Below are positions 1-12,500 of a DNA stretch of 64,000 bases, in pieces (the first letter of the stretch is position 1; each line of letters opens with the position of its first letter). A program made the position numbers and the translations under genes. Source of the stretch: Hansfordia pulvinata (taxonomy: Eukaryota; Ascomycota; Sordariomycetes; Xylariales); the NCBI GenBank assembly GCA_006538405.1, contig BJKQ01000012.1, positions 655,001 to 719,000 on the forward strand. The letters are read 5' to 3'. The notes under the pieces are model-generated. The model did no database searches. It was not told where the DNA came from and worked only from the letters and a program-made list of their open reading frames with translations.

Positions 1-1
1 A

Positions 2-3000
2 GAGGATCTCATTACCGACATCAACTCGAACGTGAAGAAGGCTGAAGCACAGCTGAGGCAGCTTGGTGACGTCAAAGACGATGCGCCAGACATGTCCTTG
101 TACAGAGATAGCGCGGCTCGTTGGATCAAAACAAGCGTGGCAGCCTATTTCCGGTATGCGGAGGAGCCAGAGGGCATCGCTGACATGATTGGCGCTATAC
201 CCGAGCGCGTCCGTCTGTCGGATTCGAAACGGGAACCGAAGGACTCCAAACTGACGTCAAAGATCGACGAGAAACCCGAACGCCTTTCAGAAGATCGGAA
301 GCGTAAAACTTCAGACGTACACGGGCGACTGGACGAACCCAAGCGGAGGACCGAGCATTCCGATCGCGCTGAGGCCAGCGCCAAATCCTCGGAGAGGCCC
401 ATAGACAAGGCAGCCGAGAAGTCCCGGGACAGGTCGACCGACAAGCCCCCAATCAAGGCAGGCGAGAGGTCAGTCGAGAAGGGTGACAAGCTGTCTGACA
501 GGCCGGTCGATAAATTGTCTGACAAGCTAGCAAGGCGGCCATCTGACCGTGGTGCTGAAAGATCAGAGAAGCCTGCGGACAAGACCAAACCCTCGGATCG
601 ACAGATCGAAAAACCAGACAAGCCGAACGAGAAGTCATCTTCCAAGTTGAGCGAAAAGTCTTCTGGCAAATTATCAGAAAAGCCTCAAGGTAAAGATCTC
701 AACCAGAGTGCCGACAAGGTGCAACGCAAAACCCCTGAGCAGCCATCCGACAAGACCCAGGCCCCTTCTTCGAAAACCATGTCACAATCTTCGAAATCAG
801 AGGTTTCAAGGAAGATTTCGTCGAAGGAGGCGTCCGATTCCGATGACCGCAAGTCTGCCACTTCAGTTAAATTGGAAAAGCTCCCGGGAGAGATTCCAGG
901 CAGGTCTTCAGAAAAGACGATAACGCCGACGCCTGCGTCAGAAAAGATAGCAGCACCGACGCCAGCAACTGAACAAGCTTCGAAGCCAACTCCGATATCT
1001 GACAAGCCAGTAGCACAACCAACATCTTCTGGCAAGACAGCACGAGATCCAATCGCAGACAAAGCTTCAGTCACCGAAAAGACGTCAGCTCTGGACAAGA
1101 CGCCATCGGAGAAGGTTGAGCCCAAAAAGGCATCAGAGGTGAAATTGGAAGGTGATGCAGCCACAACGCCGGATACCTCTTCAGACAAGGCGCCAGAGAC
1201 ACGCGCACACGCGCAGGCTTCGGAGAAGAAATCCGACGAAGTACTCAAAAAGGTCCCTGAGAAGGCATCAACGGTGCAAAACCAAGCACCAGAAAATGAA
1301 CCCGAGAAGGAACCCGAGAAGACTTCCAAGAAGGCATCCGAAGACAAATTCGACAAAGCCCCGCCAGAGTTATCAGACCAGACGACTGGAAAGGCATCAG
1401 GTGGCTCAGACGAATCTGCTCGCAATCAGACTGCGGAAGAGCTGGCGACCGCCCAGGGTGAATCTGTTAAAGCTACGGAAAAGACGGTTGAACCCGCCGC
1501 AACGCACACCTCCACACCGGTTGACAAGAGGCAAATGGGGCCCAGCGCAGAGAATGATTCATCGCCAGTGATTTCAAAGAATGGAACGACGAGTGACACC
1601 ATGAAGGTTCCGGACGCCGTCAAGGCAACGCCATTGGCCGCCCCTCAACCACCCGTCGAAAAGGCCGGGTCTGGCACAGTCGCCGCGGCTGCTCCTGCTG
1701 CTGCCAAGGATAATGTTCAGAAAGTCGTTTCTAATCCGCCTGAATCTGCGGCAAAGACAGACGGTGCGGGCGCCGTTGTTCCCACCAAGATGGACCATGA
1801 CAGGGACGCGGATGCTGGTTCTCGAATGGACATTGACGCTGACGCCGATGCTGACGCAGACGCCGATGCTGACGCCGATGCCGACGCCGATGCGGATGCC
1901 GACGCTGATGCAGATGCAGATGCTGATGCAGATGCTGATGCCGACGCTGATGCCGACGCTGATGCCGACGCTGATGCGGATGCGGATGCCGACGCTGACG
2001 CTGATGACGATGTTTTGATGGAAAATGGGGGTTTCAAACCACGCGTGATAGCGCCACAGCCACTTTCTTTTGCTAACCGTTCGTCTTCGCGGCCACAAGT
2101 CATGCCACAGGCCAACCTCTTCGGAGTGGGCAAGCGTGGCTCGAGCACGGAATCCCCTGAGCACGAGGATGAACCCGACCTGGAGGAGATTGATCTTCAC
2201 AACATCGACATCGTTCGCAGTCAGATGGCAACTCCGCCATTAGACAGCCTTCCGGATCTCGATGTGAAGCCTCCGTTCGAGGACGAAGCTTTTGTTGCGT
2301 CTCTCGACCACCGACAGCCAAGCCTCCGAGACTTCATCGCGAGCCATGTAATGGATGATCAGTCGGCAATGCTCAGCGAGCAATCACGGCTGCGAAAGAT
2401 CTACGGAGGTACCTACGATGAGTACTTGCGATACGGAGTTTCGAGCGACCCATTGGCAAAGAAGAACAGGAATGCGTTTGCTACTCTGCTACCATACGAG
2501 GAGCCAACCGTCCAGCGTCCCGCGCAGAGTGAAGCGCCACGGGCCGAGTCTACTCGGAGGAGTAGGTATGCGTCCGAGAGAGACATGGAGCGCGTTCTGG
2601 AAGAGTCGAGAAAGCTCGAGGAAGAGAAGAAAGAGCGTAAGTTCCGCGTCGAAAACGAGAAGTATGCGACAATCAAGGAAGCCGTCATCCCGGACCAGTA
2701 CCAAAGCAAAGAGGAGGAAGAGAAGGATCTTTATACGGACAGATCGGGTTTCATCCAGGCCTCCAAGATCGTTTCGGCATGGGACGTCTTGCCTCCCACC
2801 AACAACTTCACGGAAGAGGAGACCAGTGCCTTTGAGAAGGCATATCTGGATTTCCCCAAGCAGTGGGGTAGGGTATCCGACCCGCTGCCCAAGCGGAGCT
2901 TTGGCACTTGCATCCAAGTTTACTACCTCGAGAAGGAGCAAATGCAGCTCAAGGAGAAGCTTCGGAAGAAGCCCAAGACGCGGAAGAAGGGACGCGGCGG

Positions 3001-6000
3001 TAAGAGTCGATCCAGCGCCCTGGTCGCGGATCTTGGCAACGGGGATAACGACAACGAGGACGGTCAGGAAACTGGTGAGAACGGCGAGCGCCGACGCCCG
3101 CGCCGTGCTGCGGCGCCTACGTTCAACTCGGAGGCGACGCCCGCCACCGACGCCGAGGCTGCCACGCCCGCAGGTACTCCTGGACGGCGGGCGCTTGGGA
3201 CGGGCAATAAGGTCGAGGGCGGTCCCGACAAGCCGGAGCGGAAGCGCCGCGGGCGCCAGCCTAAGGAGAAGGAGCCCAAGCCGTTACGAGCCAACCAAAC
3301 ACTTGCCGCGACGCCGTCGACTTCCAAGCAGGAGGACAGGTCCCGATCAAGCTCTCGAGCTCAGGGCCCCGGCCCTGAGTGGCCCGAACAGCAAGCGCCG
3401 CTCGACCCTCCTCGCGCTCCTGTCCAGCCCGAGCTCGGCACTGGTAGCAACACTGCACCGACCGCACCGATGCAGGCTCCGGTCGCGCAGATGCCGCCCC
3501 TGGTCACTCCGCCCGAAAGGAACATCCCGACTCCCAGCTTCGACGCCATGGGGCCTCCCCCTCTCCGACCGGAGCCTCCTCAGCCTCAGTCATCCACTCC
3601 TGCCCCAGAGACTCCTCAGCCGTCAGGTTCAGATCGCAAATCGGGGTCCCAGGCATCCAGCTACTGGAGTGTGCCGGAAATCAACGATTTCCCTCAGCTT
3701 CTGGCTTCCTTTGGAAGTGACTGGACTGCCATTGCTAACCACATGAAGACCAAGACTCCAGTGATGGTGAGAGATCCATTTTCCAATACCCCGCTACCCT
3801 CAGTCTACAACTTGATTTGACTCATACTCACAAATACAGGTCAAAAACTACTTTGCGCGCAAGAAGGACGCTCAGCCGGAATGGCCAGCCATTGTGACGG
3901 AGGCGGAGGCCAAGAAGGAAAGAGGCGAGAAGATGCCTGCTCCTCCGGCGGCCAGCACGGCAACTGGAAGCAAGAAGCGTCCGGAGCCCAGCAGTAAGCC
4001 CGTACCTCTTGCCATGGCGGAAATGCCAGCCGAGGATTTGGCAGCAGCAAAACCGGAGCCCGGTCCCAAGCCGACGGCACCGAGCCCATCTGTGCCCAGC
4101 GGGCGCTTCAACGTGCCAATTGCCGCGCAGCCACAGCCACAGCCACCGCCTTCTCAGACACCGTTTACGCAACCGCCCCAGCAGCCGCTGGTGTCCAGCC
4201 ACTCCAACTCGCCGACGGCCGTCCAGCCATTGACGCAGCCGGGAAGCCAGACATCGTCTCCCAGTGCGAGGTCTCAGAGGGCGCCCTTTTCCTTCCCGAG
4301 CGCAGGGATGGGCGATCGCGATCGGGACAATCTGCTCTCGGCCTCAGCACGTACTCCGCTTGTCTCGAAGGCTGCCCAGCCCTCCCTCTCGGCGACGAAC
4401 TCGCCAACCAAGCGCCATCCTCTGCCTGGATCCGTCGTCGATCTCCACCCAGAGCGACCGCGCTCTGAGTCCAAACCCAAGGAGATCCAACGTCAACAAC
4501 CCGACCGACTTGAACGTCTCGAACGCCAGGACCGACCCGAACGTCAAGAGCGCCAGGAGCGCCAGGAACGTCCAGAGCGTCCTCAGATGCGCGTCGTCAA
4601 GCAAGAGCCAGAAAGCATGCCACATTACGATGCCTACAGTCCCCAAGCCCAGACTGGGCGCCTATCTGCTCGCTCCGACAGTGCACCGCACACGCCGCTG
4701 TCCCGTGCGCCTGAGCCGCCTCGTGCCGGCCCTTCCGCGCCGTCGGCGCCCTACTCTGCTCAGCAAGGTGGTCGAGGGCTGCTGTTGGCGGATAATTCGC
4801 CCCCTGCGCCACGGCCCATGTCGAGCTTGTCGCGTCCCATGTCGCGCGCCGGCCCTGAGCCATTCAACCCATCCCCGGCACCGACGCCTCCGCCCATGGC
4901 CACGCCCGCCCCGCCAAGGGCGCCTGAGCCCCCGCGTAAGAGCAATCTCATGGCCCTGCTCAATGATGACCCTCCTCCGCCTCCTAAGAGGGTCGCCGAG
5001 GTACCCGCGCCTGTCAAGACGTCCACGCCACCGCCTCAGCAGAGCTCCATGTCCCGGCCACCTCCGCCGCCGAGTGCCATGCGTCGGGATTCCGCTGCTC
5101 ACGAGGCCCAGTCCTACCCATACGCCCACCCTGCCCCGCCTGCCGCGTCTCCCATGCCCTCTCTGAAGCCCTCGTACACGGCTTCGCCCCAGCCTCAACC
5201 GCTGAGTGCCCCCAGGCATGTCCAGATGGACGCGCCCTCCGACCGTGACTACTACGGGCAGCGGCGCAATTTCTCGGCGGCGCCTCCCGCCTCTTCACCC
5301 CCGAGCGCGCACCACTACCCGCCCCAGAGCCAGCCGCCTCCCATGGGCTACCAGCCACGGCCTGGGTACGCTTATGGTCCATCAATGCAACAGCAGCCAA
5401 GTGCCGCCTCGCCGCCTCCGCAGCAGTACCATCAACCCCCCAGACAAGAGCCGCCTGGTAGGGACCCAGGCTGGCCCGGGCCTCATCAGAGTTATGGCAT
5501 GCAGGCACAGCCGCCGCACCCTCAGCAACAGCAACCGCCGCCTACAACGTGGAGCCCTCACCCTCCGCAACCGCCCAAATCTTCCCAAGGCCCTCCTCCT
5601 CAATCACCCTGGGCGGCGCAACACGCCTCGACACCCAAGCCTCCCCCTCCCAGCTCCGCAGTCCCGCCACAGCACTCGTGGGCGAACGCACCGCCTCCCC
5701 GAGGGCCCGATGCGATGGCTTTGCGGGACGTGCGCGTAGACCCCCGGGAGGTTCACCCATCCCAGCGGATGCAGCATCAAATGCACCCGCAATACTCTCC
5801 AGCACCTCGAGCACCAGAGCCTCCGCCGCCGCAGGCACCTTCACGCTACTCCAACTACGGCCATCCGCCGCCCGGCCGAGACCCTGGTCCACCACCGCAA
5901 AGAAGCTACACTCCCGCTGCGGCATACGACAATCGAGGTTATCCGCCGCCCAGCCAGGATCCCAGGGACGCGCAGCTGCGAGAGCAACAGCACGCTTCCA

Positions 6001-6074
6001 TGTTGCAGCAGCAGTTGAGGCCACAGGATCGTCATATGTATGACCGGCCACCGCCGGACAGGTACGGCCGCTAG
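2..6074 (+). CDS. SANT/Myb-domain co-repressor, Snt1/NCoR-like (5' truncated)
   Basis: The frame is open from base 2, with no start codon, so the true N-terminus lies left of the window. A 73-bp intron (3767-3839, GTGAGA...ACAG, phase 0) splits the second SANT domain. Visible in order: a short Lys/Ala/Leu coiled-coil-like start; about 500 residues rich in SEK/SDK/KP units; an Asp-Ala run (1835-2005); charged helices; a first SANT domain (about 2800-2940, with FTEEE and the [12 protein letters not shown] core); a basic linker with [13 protein letters not shown]; a second SANT domain (3658-3872, YWSVPE then DWTAIANHM, then VKNYFARKK); and a Pro/Gln-rich tail of about 700 residues. Two spaced SANT domains in a long disordered protein are the plan of Snt1 (Set3 histone deacetylase complex) and NCoR/SMRT. 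A nuclear chromatin role is therefore inferred. Family assignment is good; the exact orthologue is less certain. Confidence 0.8.
1835..2005 (+). repeat. Asp-Ala coding microsatellite (GAYGCN)n
   Basis: 57 codons alternate Asp and Ala without a break inside the Snt1-like gene, built from GAC/GAT and GCT/GCC/GCG/GCA in mixed order. The mix of synonymous codons means the run is older than a simple slippage product or is kept at the protein level. The opposite strand reads as Ser-Ala repeats, which gives spurious minus-strand open frames here. Confidence 0.95.
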
Positions 6075-7249
6075 GGTTGTCTCGGCTGGATACTGTTTTA
6101 GTGGGTTGATGTGCGTCATCTGATTGGAGTCAAGGGGTCGTGTTCAGGATACTGTGGCGTTCCAGCTACAAGTTAGCGATGCAAGCATTCATGAACGAAT
6201 AACGCCGGTGCATCGGGCAAATACCATTTTCATGACTCGGACTTTTTTCTTATTCCAACCTCACCCCAGCATGGTATTAATCAAGTAAATAATAGTCACA
6301 ATATCAAAATGATCATGACACTTTTGTTGGCTTGGCGCATGTTTTGGGTGTGCTGGTCGAACTTGCCTGCCGTTCGGGTTATGTCCCTTCGCCCCTCGTA
6401 GGTCGTGCTCTAAAGATTGTTTTTAGGAGACGATCAGCAACTGAAATCTAGGTAGCTTGTTACGTCTCTTGCCCTTGCGTTTGCCACCTTGGCAGCACAC
6501 TCAAGAGCCCTGCGAGGCCAGTTACTTGAAGGATCTACTAAACATTCACCTACTCGGCGGCCCGCCACTTCCGCCCGGGTCCCGTGCTGAGAGTGGCAAG
6601 CGCTTGACCCCACGAACGCAAAGAATAACAGCAAACGCTGTGGCGTCTGGTGCCAGAACCTTTAACGGAGTCTTCCGCCCTTCCGCAGGCACTCTGTTTT
6701 TTTTCCCCTATTATTCGGCGCTCGCCGCCCTTGGCATTTTCACAAGAGGCGAAGGACCAGCCAGTAAGTTGGTATAAAAGGGTCGGAGACCGCGGCACGA
6801 TCATCCGCTGGTCGTGGCCTCGCTTGAATGCCACCCTTGATTAACTGTGCAGCGCGTTTTGGGGTTGCAGCAGGGCTAGGGAGACATCCGAGAGAGATGG
6901 ACAAATAGTGGCGAGACCTGACGGCTGCCGTGCGCCGTGCGCCCCTCCTGCTGGCTCGTGGGCGCGGCAAACGCCCCCTTCCCGGCCAACTCGGGGACGG
7001 TCGGGCTGGGCTTGGTCTCGGCGGCACAGCTCGGCTCATCCGTCGTGGCGAACATGTTGCCCGCGCCCAGTTCCATTTGCCAGCCTCGCCACTTGATATG
7101 AACGGGCAGGAAGCTATGACGAGAGTTTTGGTTAAGTGCACAGGTTCTCCTGTCTTGTCGGCGCGCGTGCAACACTCGAGAAAGAGCTGCACGGCTGCTC
7201 CATCCTTCGCTCCTCAACTGCACACGGCGAGCGGATTCCGGACATTTGA
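6075..7249. other. Intergenic: 3' flank of Snt1-like gene and promoter of the CX7C gene
   Basis: No supported gene. The stretch holds the 3' end of the Snt1-like transcript and a consensus TATA box at 6773. Short upstream ATGs follow at 6829, 6897 and 7054, each ending within about 30 codons. Confidence 0.6.
6773..6780 (+). promoter_or_regulatory. TATA box (TATAAAAG)
   Basis: A perfect TATAAAAG lies about 600 bp before the signal-peptide-like stretch of the next plus-strand gene. It points to transcription starting near 6800-6820 and so to a leader or first exon between there and about 7380. Assigning it to that gene is inference from position. Confidence 0.4.
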
Positions 7250-7939
7250 CGCAGACAACCGAAGCTGCTGCTCCTTCTCAGCCACTACCAGTGCGGCGCC
7301 ATCGGCCTATACCACGAAGAAAGAAAGGCCAGTGCCAGATTCCCGCCCGTCGGCCAACCCCTTCCTCCGACCCCAGCGGCCCTGGTCCTCGCCCTGGTGT
7401 ACCTCCTCTTCGCAGGCCTGGCAGCTTCCTCGCCGGCCCCGGCTCCCGTCGTCGCGGGGGTCGAGGCGGAGACCGCACCGGCGGAGCTCGACGTCTCCCG
7501 CGCCGTGGCGGAGTGGAAGCCCGCCGCCGGGTCGGCGGCGCAGGGGGAGGCGCACAGCCGGCTCAAGGGCATCCTGCAGGCGGACGGCCTCCAGCAGGGT
7601 TGCCGCGCGTACGTGCGGCAGTGGTGCGACCAGCTGCTGGTCGGCCGCCTGCCCGCCGCGCCGGGCTACCTGGCGCGGACGAGGCACCAGAACTGCGTCC
7701 TCGACGGGGAGAGGGCCTGCGCGAGGATATACCCCCTCGATGCCGCCGCCGCGGGGGGCGGCCGCGAGGAGGCCAGGGAGAGGCTGGAGCGGCAGGCTGG
7801 GCTGGACGCGTGCGTGGACCAGGCGCGGCGGGCTTGCGGCGTGGACGGGGACGCGAGAGGGGGAGGGGAGAAGGCGGCGGAGGCTGAGAGGTGCTTTGAG
7901 GAGGAGAAGGAGGAGTGCCGGAAGAAGTACGAGCTGTGA
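7250..7939 (+). CDS. Putative secreted protein with four CX7C motifs, unknown family
   Basis: The frame is open from 7250 to the stop at 7937-7939 but has no ATG, so the start must come from an upstream exon or a base has been lost. I could not fix it. From about 7382 it encodes a hydrophobic stretch (LVLALVYLLFAGLA) followed by SSPAPAP, which looks like a signal peptide. The rest is Ala/Arg/Glu-rich, likely helical, and has eight cysteines in four exact CX7C pairs at about 7597-7623, 7690-7716, 7810-7836 and 7891-7917, separated by 22, 30 and 18 residues. Coding GC is very high. I know no family with this plan. Evenly paired cysteines and codon-level coherence argue for a real protein; the overlapping Arg-rich frames look like shadows. 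Confidence 0.55.
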   Translation, partial: RRQPKLLLLLSHYQCGAIGLYHEERKASARFPPVGQPLPPTPAALVLALVYLLFAGLAASSPAPAPVVAGVEAETAPAELDVSRAVAEWKPAAGSAAQGEAHSRLKGILQADGLQQGCRAYVRQWCDQLLVGRLPAAPGYLARTRHQNCVLDGERACARIYPLDAAAAGGGREEARERLERQAGLDACVDQARRACGVDGDARGGGEKAAEAERCFEEEKEECRKKYEL

Positions 7940-9073
7940 TGGGGCGGAGGGTGGTGTGAGGTCCGGTTGTCACAGAGAATGTGGCTCAACCTCGTTATTT
8001 TGTGGCTACGCTCCTGAGTTCAGGAGCCCCGTGGACGGAGAAGACGGAAGCTGACGGTGGCTTGGATCGTCACAATTATTTCTTGTCAGCTCTCGCGTTG
8101 GAGCAACGCCAAGCCCCCCCCTTAAAACGGTTACGAGGTCCGCGTTGCTGTCTTTCGATGTGGAAGCTCGACTTCATGGCTGGAACCCCGAAGCTATCCC
8201 ACCTTCTGTGAGATCGGAATAACGAAGGCAAGGAAGGGGTCTGCGACCATGAGAACTTGATCGAGGTACAGGTCAAACACCTTACAAGTCTGCTAGTTTA
8301 ATCCCGAAATTCTATATGGAGCAACTATCCATGGCGTGAGTCCTGTTGAGATGACCATGTAGAGTTTCTGACAACTGGCGTCTGCCAGGGGCCTGGATGC
8401 AAACGGGGTTGTCCATGGATTCTTTTGAAGTCAATACCAATGATCACTGAGGCTGGCCCGCATCACTTCAGCATTCTCGTTCTCCCCCAAACCGTTAAGA
8501 TTAAGGTAACGGAGAGCGATCGGTGTCAGGTACAACATTGCCCTGTATTTATAACAAGGCCAAGTAGCCTGCACCGTAGGCTCACTCGCTACGGGTGCGA
8601 CTTGTAGCAGCAGCCAAGACACGGAGAATAGAACCGAGCCCTTAAGAAATGGTTTGAGCACCTGAGTAGACGGGCAACGAGGTTCCGAATCATTGCCGTC
8701 CATAGCAACGGTCCTCCCCGAATTGATGTCAAGTGGGAAGCCCAAGCACAGGCAGTTGGTGATGGCTGAGCGAATTCCACGAACGACCTTCGCACTTCAC
8801 ATTGACAAGGCGGATGAGGATGCCAGTCTTGAATCATAAGAGGGAACACAACCGGTCTTGACTACACAGCCGAAAGATGAAGCTGACCCGTCTCAAGAAC
8901 GCTCTGAATAGCCTCGGCAAGTTCCAATATTCGCCTCCGCACCCCGGGGATGATCACCACCGACATCGCACTTTTCGTCACTTAATAGCAGACACCCCGA
9001 GAAACATGCCCACTGGCCTGGGTCGTTTCTTGTGCGCAGCCCCTGTTTACCTCCTAATGGCCTCCCGAGCACC

Positions 9074-9087
9074 GGGGGGGGGGGGGG
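9074..9087. repeat. G14 homopolymer
   Basis: Fourteen consecutive G in the gene-poor region. Its length is likely to be unreliable in an assembly. Confidence 0.9.
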
Positions 9088-9400
9088 TGTGGACCGGGAG
9101 CCGATTGCACGGGCGGCGTTGGCGGCGCGGCACGAAGTTGGAGAGCGGCAGGGAAAGGCGAGGGTGAGTCAGCGAGGCGCGTTAGGACGGCGGTGGACAG
9201 TTCACGATGCTCAGAACTCTGGATGTTGCGACCGGCATACGGGTGTTTCCACTGTGGCTCTCTCCTGAAATGCTTCGCCGCAACTCTCCGCGGGGGCTAG
9301 AAACTGGCATCGATTAATATTGACACTTCATTCAAATAAGCCCGTTGGTCCATAGGAAAAAAAAGCTTAGTCTCAAAACCAAGTCTGCGCGCGGCAGATC

Positions 9401-9502
9401 GAGACAGGCCATACATGAAAGGGGCGCGTCATTTGGCTCAGTCTATACTGAGAGACAGGCCATAAGTGGAGGTGGCGCGTCACTGGGCTCGGTCTATACT
9501 GA
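9401..9502 (+). repeat. Two-copy 51-bp tandem repeat with a hairpin in each unit
   Basis: Units 9401-9451 and 9452-9502 both begin GAGACAGGCCATA and end TCTATACTGA, and differ at a modest number of positions. In each unit, CTC-R-GT, loop CTAT and ACTGAG form a 6-bp stem (9437-9452 and 9488-9503). The A-to-G change in the second copy turns a U-A pair into a G-U pair and so keeps the stem. Confidence 0.85.
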
Positions 9503-12500
9503 GACCTCATAGCCAAACCACGTCCCCAAGCGTGGCGTCCCCGGCCGATACTACATAACAGGTCCATCTTGACTTGACGATGGGGAGAGGGGGCAAAGAT
9601 AGCAGGTCGCTTTGGTAATGGCAGTTGCACAATTTGGTGCCATCGACAGCCGAGCCGTCGGGAATGGCCCCGACGCGCGCAGAACCAAGCAGCCCCAACT
9701 GGCCTGAGAAGGCCGCAGATGTCACTAAATCTCTCATGCAAGCCAACCCCAGCGCAACTCTGACCGACGTCGTATCAGTGGCGGGTGTCATCTTCAAAAG
9801 CTGGCCGAGACGCAGACGCGGCAGGCACGTGGGGAAGAGCGGTAGCTTTGATAAGCCGACCAACGCGAGACGTGGCATACCACGTCGACCTTCGAGTCCC
9901 TGGTTTGCCCCACGTGCGCCATCTACGGGTACTGGGTTGGCAATGGCCCCAGCAGTCAGCGATCGCGGCAGAGAATCATGGTCGATCATCAAGGTCGTCG
10001 AGGCATTTGCCAAGGCCAGATGCTAGAGAGACCAGGAGTCCGGGGAGGCTGCCCGGCTCGAAGAGGCGGGGAATTCGCGCGGCGAGGTCGACTCGAACGG
10101 AATCCAAAACGATTCAGGCTCGCTGCCAGGACCAAACTCGCAGGATTTGGCAGACGCGATATGCTCGCCTCTCTCTGTGTGTGTGGTTTCCGCCCCCTGA
10201 TAGGCAGTGGTCGAAAGGAGGGTGCCAGCCCATCAAGAGCACACGTTGTCAAATGATTGGCTGATATTCAATCTCCGAGACAGATGCATGTCGCGCATTG
10301 GGTCTTGGGCCTGAGGTCACTGGGGAAAATACCTTTGTGTCTGGTGTCCTTCATTTCAAAGGGGGAAATAAAAGCATTATACAACAGAGTTTCAACCGCA
10401 TACAGTCAAGGCTGACCCTGTGGCTTGGAGCCGATGGCCCTGCGGATCAGAGGCTATCCGACCATGGGGCCGGGTCTGCCGAAAGGGGGGAATCGAGGTG
10501 GCGGGCATCTTTGATTGGGCGACTGGGGCTTTTAGGTGCGGTGACCAGACGATCCGAGCCGTCCAGAGCCCCAGCTCCGGACCAGCTCCCGGCGTGCCGG
10601 TAAATTGGCCCGCCTGTGCGGCGCGGCGCGGCGCAGTGCTGCGCAGCCATAGGGGGCGGGCGTGGATAGCAACCTGCGGCCATCACGATGGCACGAGCTC
10701 TCACGCCGTGCGCGCCACGCACAGCGATAGTGCCAACAGTCGGTGAAAGCACCCGCCCCACATGCGCCGAGAGAAGGATGAGGTTGGGCTACTAGGCGCC
10801 TCTGGTTGTTGGGAAGCGGTGTTCCTCTGCTGGTCACGAGAACCTTGGTGATCGTGGGGGTCGCTGGCTAAGTGGAATGTGCAGCTGAGCGCCGGGCGGC
10901 TGTTGCGGCAGGGTGACTGGCAAAGAGCCGCTAGAAGCAAAAGAATGTCTTGTGGGTTGCGTAAGATGGCGCCATGCCCATCCCTGGTGTTCGTCCCGTC
11001 TGGTTGCGAGTCTCGTACGTGCGCCTGTCGCGATGAGATGGTCATCTCCACGCGCCTGGCTGGACCCGTGAAACATGCCAAAGCTAACTTTTTGAACGTG
11101 GTGATAGGCGGGTTGGAAGCCATGCCGAGCAGGCTGGTAGGATATTACCGAGAAGGTAGGCGCAGAGGGTATGGTGATCAACGCTTCGTTCTTGTTCGGA
11201 TTATCATTATTCTTGAAAAAAATTAGTTGTCTGACATGGGGCGAGACTAGCAACAGAGTTGCAGGTGTTGGCTCTGTATATTGTTTGCGGAGATGGATCG
11301 GTATGGCATCTCGTCGTGCCACAGTTACTTGGGCGCTGGGCTTGGAGGCGACGTGACGTACAATTACCCTCCTTGTACGCGCGTACGAGCACAGTTGCGT
11401 CAGGATGAGGATACGAGTATGAGCGTGGTTTGGGTATCCGGTTGTCCGTGATGATGACTGGATGTCTCAGGGCGGGCGAGATTGGCGTCAGTGGTCGCTT
11501 GGCGGCCGGTCACCGGCGAAGGGGCCGCAAAAGGAAGAAGCTGATAAGGACCCAGCAGTCCACGGGCGAGTCGAGGAAGACGGGCTCAGAGAGCAAATCA
11601 GGGTCAGGTGAGCTAGACGCGGCACCCACAGAAGGAAGCCCGAGATGATATCTACGCGTACGATACCTATCTCCTCGTACCCGGGATAATTCATCCCCAT
11701 GGTATCAATCACCCTGTTCTGCCAGCTGGAGAGTGCCACGTGCGTGTCCAATGCGGGCGAGTTGGCGTCAAATAGCCTGCAGCTGGGTTTGAGGATTGAG
11801 CTCGTCTCTTGTGGTTGCGCCAACAAACCTGCAATCAAGGAGAGCGACACCGGTACCTGGGCGTTCACGGGCGTTTCTTACTGTACTCTGGTAGACACCC
11901 TTGGTTCAAATGCTGGAGAGGGTGCGGTTGGTGTCGGGCCGATCGGAGGCGCAGGTCGATCGTGTCGCGCAGGGCAGAGACATTGGTTTCCAGCAGCATG
12001 ACGGCGATGAGACAAAGTGAAGCCAATCGACTGGGAAGCCGTTCCCCGAGGGAAAGCGGCGACCGGCGTGTGTGCCCGGAGTGGACGGTGATGGTGATGG
12101 TGAATGTGACAAGAGTGGGTGTGGGAGGGTGGTGGGAGTGGGTGCCACTGCAGAGAGGGCCCAGCCGATGGGATCCATTCTACCAGGTTGTCGGCAGGTA
12201 CTTGCATATTGTGTCGGGAATGTGCGTGTGCGCAAAGTAGCTCGGCCTTCGTACGTAATGGAGGCCTGCGATGACGGCGGGGCCGTCACAGGTGCCCGTC
12301 TCACCAGGTGCGCGACTGATTGGCGACGAGAAGCTGTTGAGAGATAGGTACCTATCTACATGTAGGAAGATCTGGCACATATACCTAGATACTTGAGTAC
12401 TTGTACGACAGACGGGACCTGACCGTCCAAGGTGGACTTCCAAACATTGTGTGCCCCGTTCCGAGCTGTCGTCCTGTGCTCGTCACGTACGATAGCGTCC

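Noticed and set aside
1717..2148. Minus-strand frame with long Ser-Ala alternation
   Set aside because: It is the complement of the coding Asp-Ala repeat and has no other support.
6930..8054. 374-codon Arg-rich frame over the CX7C gene
   Set aside because: It has no ATG at the start and the high-Arg composition expected of a shadow in GC-rich DNA. The cysteine-patterned frame is favoured.
9507..10013. 168-codon minus-strand frame in the gene-poor region
   Set aside because: It starts with ATG and has balanced composition, but it overlaps plus-strand frames of similar length, lacks any motif and has no promoter or splice context.
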